From Spironucleus salmonicida (Eukaryota; Fornicata; Diplomonadida; Hexamitidae), in contig CM035320.1 of the NCBI GenBank assembly GCA_000497125.2, forward strand, positions 318,001 through 382,000: a DNA stretch of 64,000 nt, read 5' to 3'. This document shows positions 12,162 through 24,204 of this stretch, piece by piece; position 1 is the stretch's first letter, and each line of letters opens with the position of its first letter. Under the pieces are notes generated by a model, which was given only the letters and a program-made list of their open reading frames with translations, was not told where the DNA came from and ran no database searches. The translations under genes were made by a program, and so were the position numbers.

Positions 12162-12764
12162 ATGCTATTATTAGTTTTTTCAAGGATATGCGGTGATTTA
12201 TCCTGTGAAGATACATTATGTTCAAAGGAAAATACTTGTTTAGTGTTCAATGATATCAGTTTGTGTAAGTAGTCATGTGGTTTTCCTTCATTCTGTAAAA
12301 TTTAATAAATATAAGTTTAAGATATTACTTTTAATGCATTCTGTATTTTTCTAGATTCAGGAAAAATATTTGCTATTTCTACTGCTATTTTTGTATTTTT
12401 AGCTATTGTATCAGCTGATATCTTTCTAGTTATTTATTGTCGGCGTATAAACAAACATTCAGATGTTGTAGATAATGGAGGAGTCGATGATTTTGAAGGT
12501 ATCACCCGTATAGAAATAAAACGTAAAAATGTACACTTTGGTAATGTGAGAGGTGCTATTGAAGCTGAAATAGCAGGAATTCATATAGTCGAAGAAAAAG
12601 AACGTGAAAGGGATGAGGTTAATAGGAATGGTATTATGATGTTACGAGATGCATTGGTTGAATAAGCTATAGCCGAACGTAGAAATGAGTTTGAAAGAGG
12701 ATTAGTCCGTACAATTGAAAGTAAAATTAGTATTTTTGAAGAAAAAATCTTAAGATATGTTTGA
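12162..12764 (+). CDS. single-pass membrane protein with Cys-rich ectodomain (200 aa)
   Basis: ATG 12162 to TGA 12762-12764. MLLLVFSRICG could be a short signal peptide. Residues 10-65 hold eight or nine Cys in a compact ectodomain (CEDTLCSKENTC, CKQSCGFPSFC). A membrane helix lies at about 73-95 (IFAISTAIFVFLAIVSADIF) followed by CRR. The ~100-aa cytoplasmic part is charged and helical (EKERERDEVN, ERRNEFERGL), probably coiled coil. Family not recognised; it is not the C-x3-C-x3-C family seen elsewhere in the window. Possibly a surface protein with a cytoskeletal tail, by inference. Confidence 0.65.
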
Positions 12765-13600
12765 CAAAAACTATTAATACTTAAGTTCTGTGTAAAGGTA
12801 GTATTAAACAACTGCTTTTGAGACTTATTTTTACAACAATATTACAGTTTTATCATATCATACCATACAAATAGTCATCTCATCGTTAGTGGATGTGACT
12901 CTTTTATTTAATACATAAACTTAAAGAATGACTATTATCTAATAGCAATTTTTCATAAATTTCTTGCTTATTATAAGCTATTTTCATGCATTATAATAAT
13001 TAATTTTATCATAATTAGTCTAGTTACTTACTATAATATTGCAAATAACATCAAAATTGTAATGTATTAAAATAATTACTATATATGGTAATTTTTAATA
13101 TATAAATATAATTTTGCTATAAACTACTCTTTTAACTAGAAAAAATAAATTTAGTAGAAATGGTATACATTTATTTAATATCTATAAGGAATCTCATAAG
13201 ATAATATTAGGAAACTAAAATAATTTTTAAGTACTCTTCATATATTTAAACCCAATCAATTGATTAAATATTTTACATATTTCCAAAATATCATATTATT
13301 ATATCTTAATTATTATAAAAGTTATAAATAAATATATAAAATATAAATATATTAACATATTTAAATATGTTATGTTTTTAGTTTTATCAATAATTATATT
13401 ATTATTAATATGTGTAAATTGACGTCAATGAATATATAAAATTATAGATAATTATTATCTAATATATTAAAAAATAAAATTTTCCATATACGATAATATA
13501 CATTATAATTTTAATATTTAAGAAATTCCATAAACTAGCTACCATCTACTAATTTTTAGTTACAATAAATATTAAGATAGTTTAGTTGGATTAATATAAA
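12765..13600. other. intergenic, about 80% A+T
   Basis: No open frame with protein-like composition, RNA gene or tandem repeat recognised. Ends where duplicated block P begins. Confidence 0.5.
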
Positions 13601-15168
13601 ATGATGATTATTCTGCAAGACGAAATTCACTGCTTTGATGAGGATTCCTCCCTAATTGGAAGACTCTAAATATCCCAGTTTTATATGCATCTTTCTCCTA
13701 CAAAAAACTAAACATTACACTGCTTAGCTTTTAATAATACCATATCCATAGCCACACTGCATTATGTTTAAGATGGAACCGTTTAAAGCTTATCAACAGA
13801 CTTTACATATCAAAGTGGGATACCATTGGAAATAACCTTTAATGATGTCAAAACGGCGTAGTTCAACTTCATGACAGAGTTTTCTATAATATCATATGAA
13901 ATTGTCTTAGGAAAAGAGCTATCCGTCCCAGGTACTTTTAGCTTAATTTAACACACTATGGTTAACACATCAAATTGCTGGAATAACGTAACTCTTGTGT
14001 ACAACCGCTCCAGAAACTCATACCTGAGTATTAACGCAGCCCGAACGACTGCCAGATCAGCACACCCGTCGTGGAGTTCCAGTACCAGGTAAACAGCACT
14101 TGGATTTCCATCCCCATCGCCCCAAACTCATCGTCGCCAGACACCTACTACAAGCTCCCCTTCGTGCACCTGGACACCCACAACTACCAAATTTTCGCAG
14201 AAACGTCGTCTGCAGATATTTAATAATCACTATTAAGTTTCTTCAAATAGTTTCAGAAAGATCGCCAGTTGAAGATGAGACTTTCACTAAACTATACGTA
14301 ATCTGGTTCGAGTCTTAGCTAATAAATCTTTGGAGAGGTAACATAGATATAGACAGATACAAATAACTGTATCACTGATCTAAATCTAATAACCATAGTA
14401 ACATCGACGTCCATCTCAAACATAGCTGATCTTTCAACCTTGGTAATATGTATTAGCAGCAGCTTTATCATGGCAACAAGTGTATTTTAGAAAACGTAAT
14501 AGATAAAACAAGAGACAACAAATGGTTTCGCAGCGAGAACAGGGATTGTATTCTATTTCGATGTTGATAATATGTCTTTATTGACGCAAAATTTAACTGG
14601 GCAAACTTAATAACTATTTATAAGCTTTTATGACTCAAACCAGGATATTATTTCAGAGTAAACAATTGAATATGCACCCATTCAGTCCTGTTTTTATAAA
14701 ATTATTACTTAAGTAAGCTTCAAGGATACTTGCATAATCGTATTCCCAACTTTGACCCCGGAGTGCTTAGATAAATACAAAGATGGAGTGCTAACCTAGC
14801 AGCAGGAGGTTTTGTAAATGACGTCCGACACACAGTCAAGAATTCAATTCTAAGTATATAAGAAGAGGTTAGTAATCTAGAATAAGAGCTTTTTTACTGA
14901 GTGCTTTAGTGAAGCTGATACGATTGAAGATAGCCAATTTCCATTCTTTCCTGGAGACTACCATGTCCGGTAAAAGGGTTTTATACAAGAGCTTAAAAAA
15001 TCATTTATAACGCGTATTTTTATTACTAACGAGTACGACTATCAGCTTAGTCTGAATGTCATAGTAGACCAAAAAAGTATTATTTTGATTTACTTTTGGA
15101 TAATCATAAGCTTGATAACTATCGTTGCAGTGGTAGCAACAAGTGTACTTGCATTAAGATAGTAATGA
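13601..15168 (+). pseudogene. surface glycoprotein, copy 1, with one-base deletion
   Basis: Counterpart of the intact gene at 59083-60639. Relative to it, copy 1 lacks one base near 14039-14041 (GCAGCCCG against GCAGACCCG), so the frame is lost and TGA follows within about 80 codons. The remaining coding sequence downstream is still almost unchanged. The break is therefore recent, or an assembly error. Protein features are given under the intact copy. The copy 1 N-terminus (MMIILQDEIHCFDED) differs in its first residues, because the duplication edge lies only about 6-7 codons into the frame. Confidence 0.7.
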
Positions 15169-16360
15169 AGTAAATGAGATACTGGAGTGATGCTCTACAT
15201 ATCTAATGTCAATCTATTTTTGCATATTATTATTTTTTCAAATTTCATATATGATTATTTATTTAAAATAAAAATATAAGCAACATAAACTATACAGGCA
15301 GTATGCTGCTAGCATAGATCAAATGTACCTGTTTAGTATCAAGCAAGGTTCTATTACTCGTTTGAGTATATCGGCAATAAGGTGTGGTAAATCGTGGTAA
15401 TGGTTAGTAACACGGCGCATCGAGTATAAGTATGACGCATAAAATATAATATAGGAAATATCGTAAAATAGAAATAGTAGTCAGCAAAACGCATCCATCC
15501 ACCATTTTAACTAGACAAGTAGACTCAAGTATAATATATAGCATTTTATATAAAATATTATTAACTCCTCTAAAATGCCTTTATATAAAATATTTCGGCG
15601 GCAATAGAGATAATTAGATTATATGCCACTTGCTCCCCATTGCTTAAATAATAACTATACTAACATCATACTATATTTTTGGTGATATACTGGATTACGA
15701 ATTGTTCATTAAGTTTTAAAGTTAAGCATCTATTTAGATATTTAGCGAAATTGTAAGTTTATAATGGACGTGTTTTAGTATGTATATAGATTGCCTTACG
15801 CGTTATCAATATATTTATAAGTATGCATTTATTTGTTGATATTGTTTCATGTAGAATTTCTCTAATCTTCACGAAATATATTTTAGTCTTATAAATGCAG
15901 AACTTTATACTTTCTTTAATTATATCATATAGTTTTAGTCAGATTTTTAGGTGATAGGCGTAACCTGGGCAACACTCGCACTACCTCGACTTAGTGTTTT
16001 GAATATATTACGCTCCGCAATATACTTTTTGCAATATTAGAGAAGTGTAGAGGTTATTCAATCAGATATTTGGATAAGCACTTCATTTGTAACATAAACT
16101 AATTCAATATGCATCTACTAAATAATTAGTATTTTCGAAACTCAAAAATTTAGTTTATTAATACTATATTAACATATAGTTTAGTTTTGGTAGTTTGAGT
16201 AAAAGGTTTGCCTCTATAACTGATATTTACTAAAGATTTATATATTTGTATAATTGATATTAATATAGTAGTTTTAATCTTTATAAAATCAAAAAAATAA
16301 TGTTTAATATTTAATATTTTGGGTTTAATATTACATCTTTTTGCTCCTGTTCATTTTAAA
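15169..16360. other. spacer between glycoprotein and CRMP-A, repeated at 60640-61831
   Basis: About 1.19 kb, nearly identical in both block P copies. More mixed in composition than ordinary intergenic DNA, with GC-richer patches near 15300-15430 and 15950-16020. No open frame or recognisable RNA. Directly before CRMP-A, an in-frame hydrophobic stretch (ILGLILHLFA) precedes the first ATG; see findings. Confidence 0.5.
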
Positions 16361-17821
16361 ATGTCGGGTTTTCAATGTCCCACAAATCCATGTCCTGCTG
16401 GAACTGTTTGTCCAACCCGAGATAGCCTCAATCCTGAAATTTGCTAAAGTTGCAGATAATATAACTGTGATAAATGCAGCATTTCCAATATGGATACATG
16501 TCAGTAATGCAGTTCGGGGTACTACAAGAGCGGGGACAACTGCCGGGTCTGCAAAACTGGCTGCAAAACGTGCGCCAACGATATAGACTGCACGTCGTGC
16601 TCCGCGGGCTACCATTTCACCGGAATCTCATGCATACGTTGCTCCAGCCACTGTGAGGACTGCTTTGACTCAGTAAAATGCAGTGTATGTGCCACTGGGT
16701 ACTTCCACAACGACTAGTTCATGTGCTCCGCCTGTAGCAGTGGGTGCAGCAAATGTTCGGATGCCAGGACGTGCTCGGAGTGCCAGGCCGGGTACGTCCT
16801 CGGCGGAAGTGCCTGTGTAGCGTGCCCTTCCAACTGCCTCACCTGCTCGTCTGCTGGAGTCTGCGCCAAGTGCTAGGCGGCCTTCGTACTGAAGGAATAA
16901 CAATGCTAGGCCTGCCCCAGCAATTGCGAGGTTTGCTCTGATTCATCCATCTGCACTTCATGCAAAAGTGGAAATTATTTGGAAGCAGGTAAATGCACTA
17001 TGTGCACTGAAAACTGCCTTGGATGCGTATCAGCCGCCGCTTGCGGTCTTTGCCAGCCAGGATTTGACCTCCAAAACGGCAAATGTGGTAAGAACGAGTG
17101 CAATAGTTTCAATCCGTGCGCACCCAAAAAGTTCTGCAATACCAACAGCCCCCCAAATGCATGCCAGAGCTGCAAGGACGGATGTGCCTCATGCATAAGC
17201 GCAGCATCTTGCTCGTCATGTCCAGGTGGTGCCTTTTTAGAAAGTGGTGAATGCAAGGCCTGCACAGATGGTTGCGATGTCTGTTCTGATAAAGATATCT
17301 GCACCGAGTGCAAGGATGGGTACGACCTTAGCCCTGCCAAAAAATGCTCGAAACTGCAATGCTCTAACAGCAAGCCTTGCCCCCAGAGCTTTTACTGTTC
17401 CAGCGAGGGCTCGGGGAGCGTGTGCGAGAAATGCTAAAAGGACTGCGCGTTCTGCAGCAGCGCGACGAAATGCGATCAGTGCGTCGATGGGATGTTTGTT
17501 GACAGCAACAAGTGCTCCAGCTGCCCCAGGAACTGCTAATACTGCTCGGACGCTAACACATGCACGGACTGCTATCCTACTTTCCAGAGCATCGGCGGTC
17601 TGTGCATTCCAACCCAGAACAATTCGAACGCCGGGTCCATTGTTGGGATTGTGGTCGGTGTCGTGGCTGCTATCGGCCTGGTAGCTGGCGCAGGCGCGTA
17701 CTTCATAGTCAAGAAGAGAAAGCAGGCAGTCGTGTCCCCGCCTAAGGACGATGAAATAAAGCATGCCAATCTATAAATGTTATAGGAATAAAATATTATT
17801 TTATAAAAGAGGTAATAGTGA
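16361..17821 (+). CDS. cysteine-rich membrane protein CRMP-A, copy 1 (VSP/HCMP-like, 486 aa)
   Basis: ATG 16361 to TGA 17819-17821. The ectodomain is built of repeated CxxC units of the furin/EGF-like kind (CQQCSSGYYKSGDNC, CKTCANDIDCTSC). These continue to about residue 420 and are followed by a membrane helix at 427-450 (IVGIVVGVVAAIGLVAGAGA) and a basic KKRK-starting tail. This is the layout of Giardia VSP/HCMP and Spironucleus CRMP surface proteins, thought to act in the cell coat and antigenic variation. No Giardia CRGKA tail. Six or more Gln are TAA/TAG. No in-frame ATG lets a signal peptide be read. G+C is about 50%, against about 25% around it. Confidence 0.85.
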
Positions 17822-19040
17822 TGCATTTGCTAAGATTATCACTTTGTAAAGCAAGCTGAAGAATAGTTAATGTGCAAGTAGAAAGTATATTGTTATTTTA
17901 TTCATAGGGAAATTATTATAGATAAGGATATAGTATACAACTGAGATAGATTTTATTTTCGTTCCTAATTGAGCTGGTAACACCTAGTTGGTCATTATGC
18001 AGATTTAGACTCGGTCAACTATTTCTCTTATTCAGCATGGGTTATCAGAATATGCAGATGTGTTAAATGTTTACAGTTCCTCCATTAATATGGGAAATTC
18101 GGATTCAATTGGTATAAATAATAGGTGTTCCAAGCTAATTTATTATCATGTTGCGCTTAGCATCAGCAATGGATAATTGTCGTTATAACTATATTTAGCA
18201 TTTGAAGCAGTATAAACTCATTCATTAATGCTCGCTAATTTCTATAGTTCAACCATATCTTTAGTTTTATTATCAAACTAGTTCCAACAAATAATATTAT
18301 TTATGAGATTATAACTAGGTTTCCAAATTGTTTATTAACTTGAATTTATTAAAGCAAATAATATGAATAAGTGCAGGCACCGTAATATATAATTGAAATT
18401 ATAAAAATCAGGTAGTAGCTAGATTATTATTCTAAAATTTTAACATATTTCATTGTCACTATTAATTTGAAATTTATATGTAGAACTGAATTTGTAATAT
18501 GTTAAAAATTAGTCATTGTATTAAAATTTTAATTTATGTGTATTTTAATTATTTATAGATTTGTTTAGATTATCTTCTTAAATTTCATTTTTAGTACATT
18601 TATATTGTATAAATATATTATACTAGTTTTTTAAACAATAATTATTAACGAAATATCATGTACTTTTTATTCATAAAAATTCCTTATTTAGATATAATAA
18701 CACATTAGGATATTTCATGGTATATATATATCAGAAGCCATTATCATCCTTACATTCAATAATTTTCAACTGTATACTAAATGAGTTATTTGATACTACA
18801 ATTACTCAAATTTTAATTATTTTTGCGTATAGTCATATCATATGGATATAAATAATTTGATATAAAATTAAACAACTTTTATTTTTCTAGTAAGTTATTT
18901 ATAAGATTATTTGACCAATTAAGGAGTTTTAGGTAAACAAATAGGCAATGTCCATTTTTTCTATATTATTTTTATTTTAAACTTTTTAATGAACTCTACT
19001 TAAAAACATGAATAATAATTCATATTATTATAAATAAAAA
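17822..19040. other. intergenic, with a doubtful 157-codon frame at 17997-18470
   Basis: Mostly AT-rich. From ATG 17997 to TGA 18468-18470 a frame is open with protein-like pieces (HGLSEYADVLNVYSSSI, LAFEAVQTHSLMLANFYSS). The block P copy at 63.5 kb carries a one-base insertion that destroys it, so it may be the remnant of a surface-protein gene or chance. Confidence 0.25.
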
Positions 19041-20608
19041 ATGTCATATTTTAATCATTGCAGAAATAAGCTAAATATTTTAAGTTTGAACAATACTATA
19101 ATTATAATAAATTTATTTTATTATTATTACAACGATTTTGAAGGATATTCAAGGTAGAACTAGTATAAACCTCAATCTAAAAGTATCAATAATTTATTAA
19201 GAATCTATGAGTCTTACTATCTTAATAATTTCAATAAAATTAAAGTAATATGGTCAGTTTCTATATTAAAAATTGGAAATTATTGTGGTCCTAACATTGT
19301 ACCGGTATCACTGTACTGTAAAGAAACCTATTCAATTTACATAATATTATACGAAACCATTTACACAGATAACTAAAACACTTTCTGTAGAAACTACGCA
19401 GGTTTCTTAGTTGTAAAGACAACATATTTTAAATGTATTGTCACGAGTATATTGGATTATCATTTAAATTGTCTTCTGGGAATTAATCTCGTGAAATAGA
19501 AATATTTACCGAACAATAATAACTGATAAAATATATACTATTGTGAGAATCGCCTACTACCAACAATAGGGAACTTACCTTATTCTGTTGATTTAAATTA
19601 AATTGAGTTTATAATGAAATTAAAGCATCAGTTTTCCTGTCATTTCTGCTGGGTATTCATTACATTATCTATGATAGAGAATTCAATACTCAGAGATACC
19701 AGAACATAAAACAAAAGGTTTACAAAAAGAGTGTAGTTTATATTTTTCTTGCAGAGCAGTTTTTAATTTCCAAAAAGTTTGTATTTAGCAAGAATTATAT
19801 GATGCCAGATGTTGGAGCTGCTATAAATATCAATTTTACAACAAAATTATATGAAACTGTTGAACTGAGTTCAATATTCCCTTAGAAACACGAAAATATT
19901 AATATGCTTCATACTTATAGAAGTATATTTATACCTAAAGTCAATTCTAATTAATATTTCTTACAATGCAAATTATATGTTAGAAGTTATATTGAAAAAG
20001 TAATTAGTATTCCATAAATACCAGAAATAAAAACAACGACGGTAAAATACGTAATAGAGCTTGAAAAAATATAACAATATTTAGCTCGGGGAATTGCACT
20101 TGCAGTAATAATGCTTATGTTACAAGATAACATTGATGGTTATTAATTTGCTACTTATAATGGTGAGTTTCTATTATAATGAATGAAATATCATGGTAAA
20201 AGAAATCGCTAAATCTTGATAGTTTAATATAGCAAATTTAGAAGAGTTGACGTATGGATAGTCAAAAATTCGTGTAATTCTAGGTGTTGGAATGAAGGAA
20301 TACTTTATATACAATATGGAATCAACTCTTTATGCCTTAAATAATATGCATTTGTTAGTATTTCTAAGAATTATAGGCAAAAACTTAGTATTTATATTGA
20401 TACTGCCACTACACCTTATAAACTTAAAATAAACGATACAGGTTTAGATAGTGATGACTCTACCTAAGTGTCAATATAATCCTAGGTTGTATCCAAAATT
20501 TTAATAAAATTACTTTAATTTATCTCCTTATATTGTCAGTATATTGATATTAGGGGTAATATTAAATATTACTATCCAAAAAAATAATTAACCTATTTAT
20601 TTTGATAA
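19041..20608 (+). pseudogene. decayed gene of unknown function
   Basis: From ATG 19041 an open frame of about 160 codons reads as plausible protein (YETIYTDNQNTFCRNYAGF) to a TGA near 19521. Protein-like sequence then continues in other frames: IYYCENRLLPTIGNLPYS, then from about 19606 FNTQRYQNIKQKVYKKSVVY through a hydrophobic IALAVIMLML segment to TGA 20180-20182. The same frame resumes directly with ATG 20183 and runs to about 20608. Two frame changes and one in-frame TGA make it a probable pseudogene of a ~520-aa Tyr/Asn-rich protein. Length and style resemble the surface glycoproteins of this window, but homology is not shown. Confidence 0.4.
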
Positions 20609-21303
20609 ACTACAGTAGTCATTATAACCTGTTTTAACCTAGATAATGGGATAATGTAATCTCATAATAATATAAAATAGACTTATTATTATTAATGCAT
20701 CAGGTTTAATATAAATTCTTAAAGATTCCTTATTAATCCTTTGCTATAATTAAAAATTACTCTACGATTTTATCACTAGATTTATTATGTGAAACAAATT
20801 ATAGAATAAATTCATTAATGTTAACTAAACAAGTGTATAGAAATTATTTCATTTCGTTATTAGTTATTAGAATAATTATATATTAAAATTATATATTATT
20901 TTAATATTAGGAAATTGAAAAAATAGAATTGTTTGCATTTACTGAATATTGGTTTATCATTTTAAATTATCAAATAGATATTATTACTTGATATAATATA
21001 TCAATAATAGTTATAAATTAAATGATATTATATAAACCCTGTTAACAATATTTATCTGCTATTCTAATTAAAGGAGATTTCATTAACTAATTAAGGAAAA
21101 ATATCATTATATTATCATTTACAGTTATTATCTAGAGATTAAATTTTGCAAAAATAGGAGCATCTGTTTCATTCTATCTAATTTCCGCGATTTTGATAAA
21201 TTTTTATCGGATAATAATTTAATATGTCCAATAACAGTAAATATTCTAATTGGAATCCAATTTTGATCTTTTTCTTTGTAGAGAGTAGTTTTCCACCTAT
21301 AGC
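20609..21303. other. intergenic, AT-rich
   Basis: Convergent spacer between the decayed gene and the glycoprotein paralogue. Nothing recognised. Confidence 0.5.
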
Positions 21304-22911
21304 TCACATTTCATTAATATCAATTTTTACTCTCCCAACTTTTTTTATTCTTGGCTTTCTAATGCAAAATATGGAAGGTAAGGAAATAACGAAACCCAAA
21401 ACTATGCAACCTCCCATAATACTGAACTGATAGACCAATAGTTTTAACTCTATTGAATAATTGAAAGTAGGCTCAAATGAATCAAAATATCCTCCATTTT
21501 TTGTTAAAATTAAAATTCTATAATCATATGCTGCATTTATACTATCTATTATTTTATTAGATACATATTTTAGTTACACTTTTAATTATCGTGAAAGGAT
21601 AAAATTCTATTAAATAACAGCAACAGAATTATCAAAAAAATAATCTAACGGGCTCTCATAGGTTAGCACTATTAAAATTGCAGATTAAGAGACAATTTCA
21701 CATGTCCCAATTGCTTGAATAACAATAAGTTTATCAATTAATACCATCGTAGAGTTCTAATAACAGCTATTCTGGATGGCAAAATCATCAAATATTAATC
21801 TTGTTATTGGAATTTTAGCATTATCCAGAAATACAAAACTTACACTTACTATACCAGGTTTTTATGTAATTTTTACACAATCACTAAATGGAACCTCAGA
21901 TTCCTTGAAAGTTAACTCATTCATGTTTGCTGCGAAATATCCCATTAATTCAATATTTTCTTAGACAGAATATGATGTTAAATCAGCTACAAATTAACAT
22001 TAACCTTGGTTTATAACAATATATATTATCATAGTAGTCGAGTTATTTACTAGTTATGTGAAATATTCACTTTACCTAACTTTAAGAAAAATAGCAGTCA
22101 AAAAACCAGTAAAACCTTCAATTTATCCTGGAGAAGGTTAATTTCTATATCGTAAAATAGTTGTACTGATTTATCCTGATGTTACAATTCCAGCTTAACC
22201 AATCAGACAATTTAAGGTTATTTGCTTAATCCCTGTAATATATAGAATTGGAGATAAATCAGCATTATTAAAGTTTATTGTAAGTTAAAATTTATCTAAA
22301 TCAACTATTGGTTACTCTGAATATTAAATTAGGAATGAATTTTCATAATTTTAAACACAAAGTGTGGCATTAGTCACATATATTGAAGTAAATGTAGTAG
22401 GAAACTTTGTAGTAGCAGTAAATGTTGTTTAATTATAATAAACACTAAAATCATTGAAAATAGTTTTAGTCTTAAATCTTATTAATGTTATTTACTAAAT
22501 TTATAATAAAAATATGTGGCTATAGCTTCGTATCTTCATTATAGCTCCAGATAATGTTAAATAGCTATCTATTTTAGGTATATTAATAACAATTTATGTA
22601 GTTGTATGATAAGAATAATTTGTAACAACGGTCTAAATATCTATAGTACTATCAGTGAAAAAAGTTAAACTTATACCGCTGATGGAAATATCTCACATTC
22701 TTAGCTTCCCAGTGAACTAAGACTAATAATGATAGCATTCTCCATTTACGATACTTCCATTGAAGTTTACTCGCTATAACATTAGTTTAGCAATGTGAAA
22801 GCCCCAAATAATGTTATCATTTTAAAATAAAAAATAATACCATAAATTGGTATAAACAAGTTCTTACTTTACTTTGATTAAAAATTCAATACTAATACTA
22901 TTCATAATCAT
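21304..22911 (-). pseudogene. paralogue of the surface glycoprotein, with one in-frame TGA
   Basis: 536 codons from ATG (first base 22911) to TGA 21304-21306, open except for TGA at 22693-22695 (codon 73). Layout as in the 59-kb glycoprotein: large beta-rich ectodomain with scattered Cys and several N-x-S/T sites, a membrane helix near residue 497-516, and an 18-aa basic tail (RKPRIKKVGRVKIDINEM). Around residue 58-72, ECYHYQSQFTGKLRM aligns with HCFDEDSSLIGRLQI of the other copies, which places them in one family. It carries about 55 residues upstream of that motif that the block P copies lack. Either a recently silenced gene, a sequencing error, or initiation lies downstream of the TGA. Confidence 0.6.
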
Positions 22912-23833
22912 TGTTTTATAACAATATATACAATAATTTAATGTGAAATACTATTATTGATTAATCTTAATATTTAAATATTGTTATTTTATAAAATCCG
23001 ACGTTCATTGAATAATATCATAATATCTTTACTACCATATATGAGTATATTTATTGAGTAAAGTATTAATCGAACAATTTAGATAGTTTCACTAAAATAT
23101 CAAAAATTCATTTTTAGATGATATGTGAGATTCATATTTTATTATTTTAAATATCTGACTTGTTGCCATTATATTTTATTTGTTAGTCATAATACTAGTA
23201 CATATTTTACATTATGTAAAATATAATTTACTATTACCTATTAATTTAGTTAGTTATTAGCAGTATGGATATTATATTCATATGATTAGTTTGAATTTAT
23301 AATATATGTAATCATATACTATAAATATTTATAATATTAGATATTATTATTTAAAGATAATCTTAATCTCTAATTTTAATAGCATCTATGAATACTAAAT
23401 AAAATTTTCGTATTTTTATATCTCAGCTATAGTTAGCCAAACATCAGAATTAATGAAAACAATATTTATTTTATATTATAGTTTCAATTTAAAAACATAA
23501 TGGCTTTTATAAATAATATTAATAGCTAAAATATTTTAAAATACATGTATGTTCGTTAATAATAAGTAAATATGAATGATATTTATCTTTAAAGCGTTAT
23601 GGTTAAAAATTAATTAAGTATATAATACTATCATAGATTATAATTTTTAATAACTGAATGATGGGCCAATAATGAATGAATTATTAATGTAATATTTCAT
23701 TATTATTTTACTTCAATAATATTAGAAAATGATCATTATCACTAAAATTAAAGATCTAACTCGCATAAATAATAGTCAAATAGAATATTTTCTACTGTGT
23801 TTATTATGTAAATAAGTAAATTAATTTTACAAC
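22912..23833. other. intergenic, very AT-rich
   Basis: No gene, RNA or tandem array recognised. Ends at the left edge of block Q. Confidence 0.5.
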
Positions 23834-24109
23834 AAAATCCTTAACACTAATTAGATAGAAGTTATACAGGACCTCGATTTACAAACTAATTTATTTCTGG
23901 AAATACATTTTAAAAACTGCAAGAACCTTAGGAAGCTAAATATTTTGCAAGCAATATATATTACCTCGATCTACGGTTCAATAAAATACTAGAGAATATA
24001 CATCTTTATAAAACGAACAGTATCAACTTCAAACGAAAGGTTAAATAACAGAATATTGATATCTTAGCGTGAAATATCCAGTAGGAATTTGTAGAATTTG
24101 CTAGCTTGA
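23834..24109 (+). pseudogene. 3' fragment of an LRR-like gene
   Basis: The first ~275 bp of block Q continue the frame of the LRR-like open frame at 44126-44566 (IEVIQDLDLQTNLFLEIHF, NCKNLRKLNILQ). Here the block edge has removed everything upstream. Confidence 0.35.
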
Positions 24110-24204
24110 GGCTATAGGATTATACAGATTGCACTGTAGAATATTGATCACCAAAATATGTTAAAGAAGTCAGTTACTGAAAAATAAGTCGCAAATGAAT
24201 GAAC

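Larger units (their letters stand above)
13620..18456 (+). repeat. segmental duplication block P, copy 1 (4.84 kb)
   Basis: Near-identical direct copy of 59090-63928. It contains a surface glycoprotein gene, a 1.19-kb spacer, CRMP-A and about 0.6 kb downstream. The offset is 45470 bp at the left edge and changes by one base at each of two indels, one inside the glycoprotein gene and one downstream of CRMP-A. Both edges are abrupt; no terminal inverted repeats or target duplications were seen. Confidence 0.9.

Noticed and set aside
12162-12764. Membership of the 200-aa Cys-rich membrane protein in the four-cysteine family
   Set aside because: Cys number and spacing differ, no NLT before the helix, and no GPxxFRYV in the tail.
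15300-15440. tRNA-like or small RNA gene in the GC-richer patch of the block P spacer
   Set aside because: No cloverleaf or A/B box of acceptable quality could be assembled by eye.
16331-17826. Ala/Val-rich frames on both strands across CRMP-A
   Set aside because: Antisense and off-frame readings of a Cys-rich coding sequence. The CxxC frame with TAA/TAG as Gln explains the whole region.
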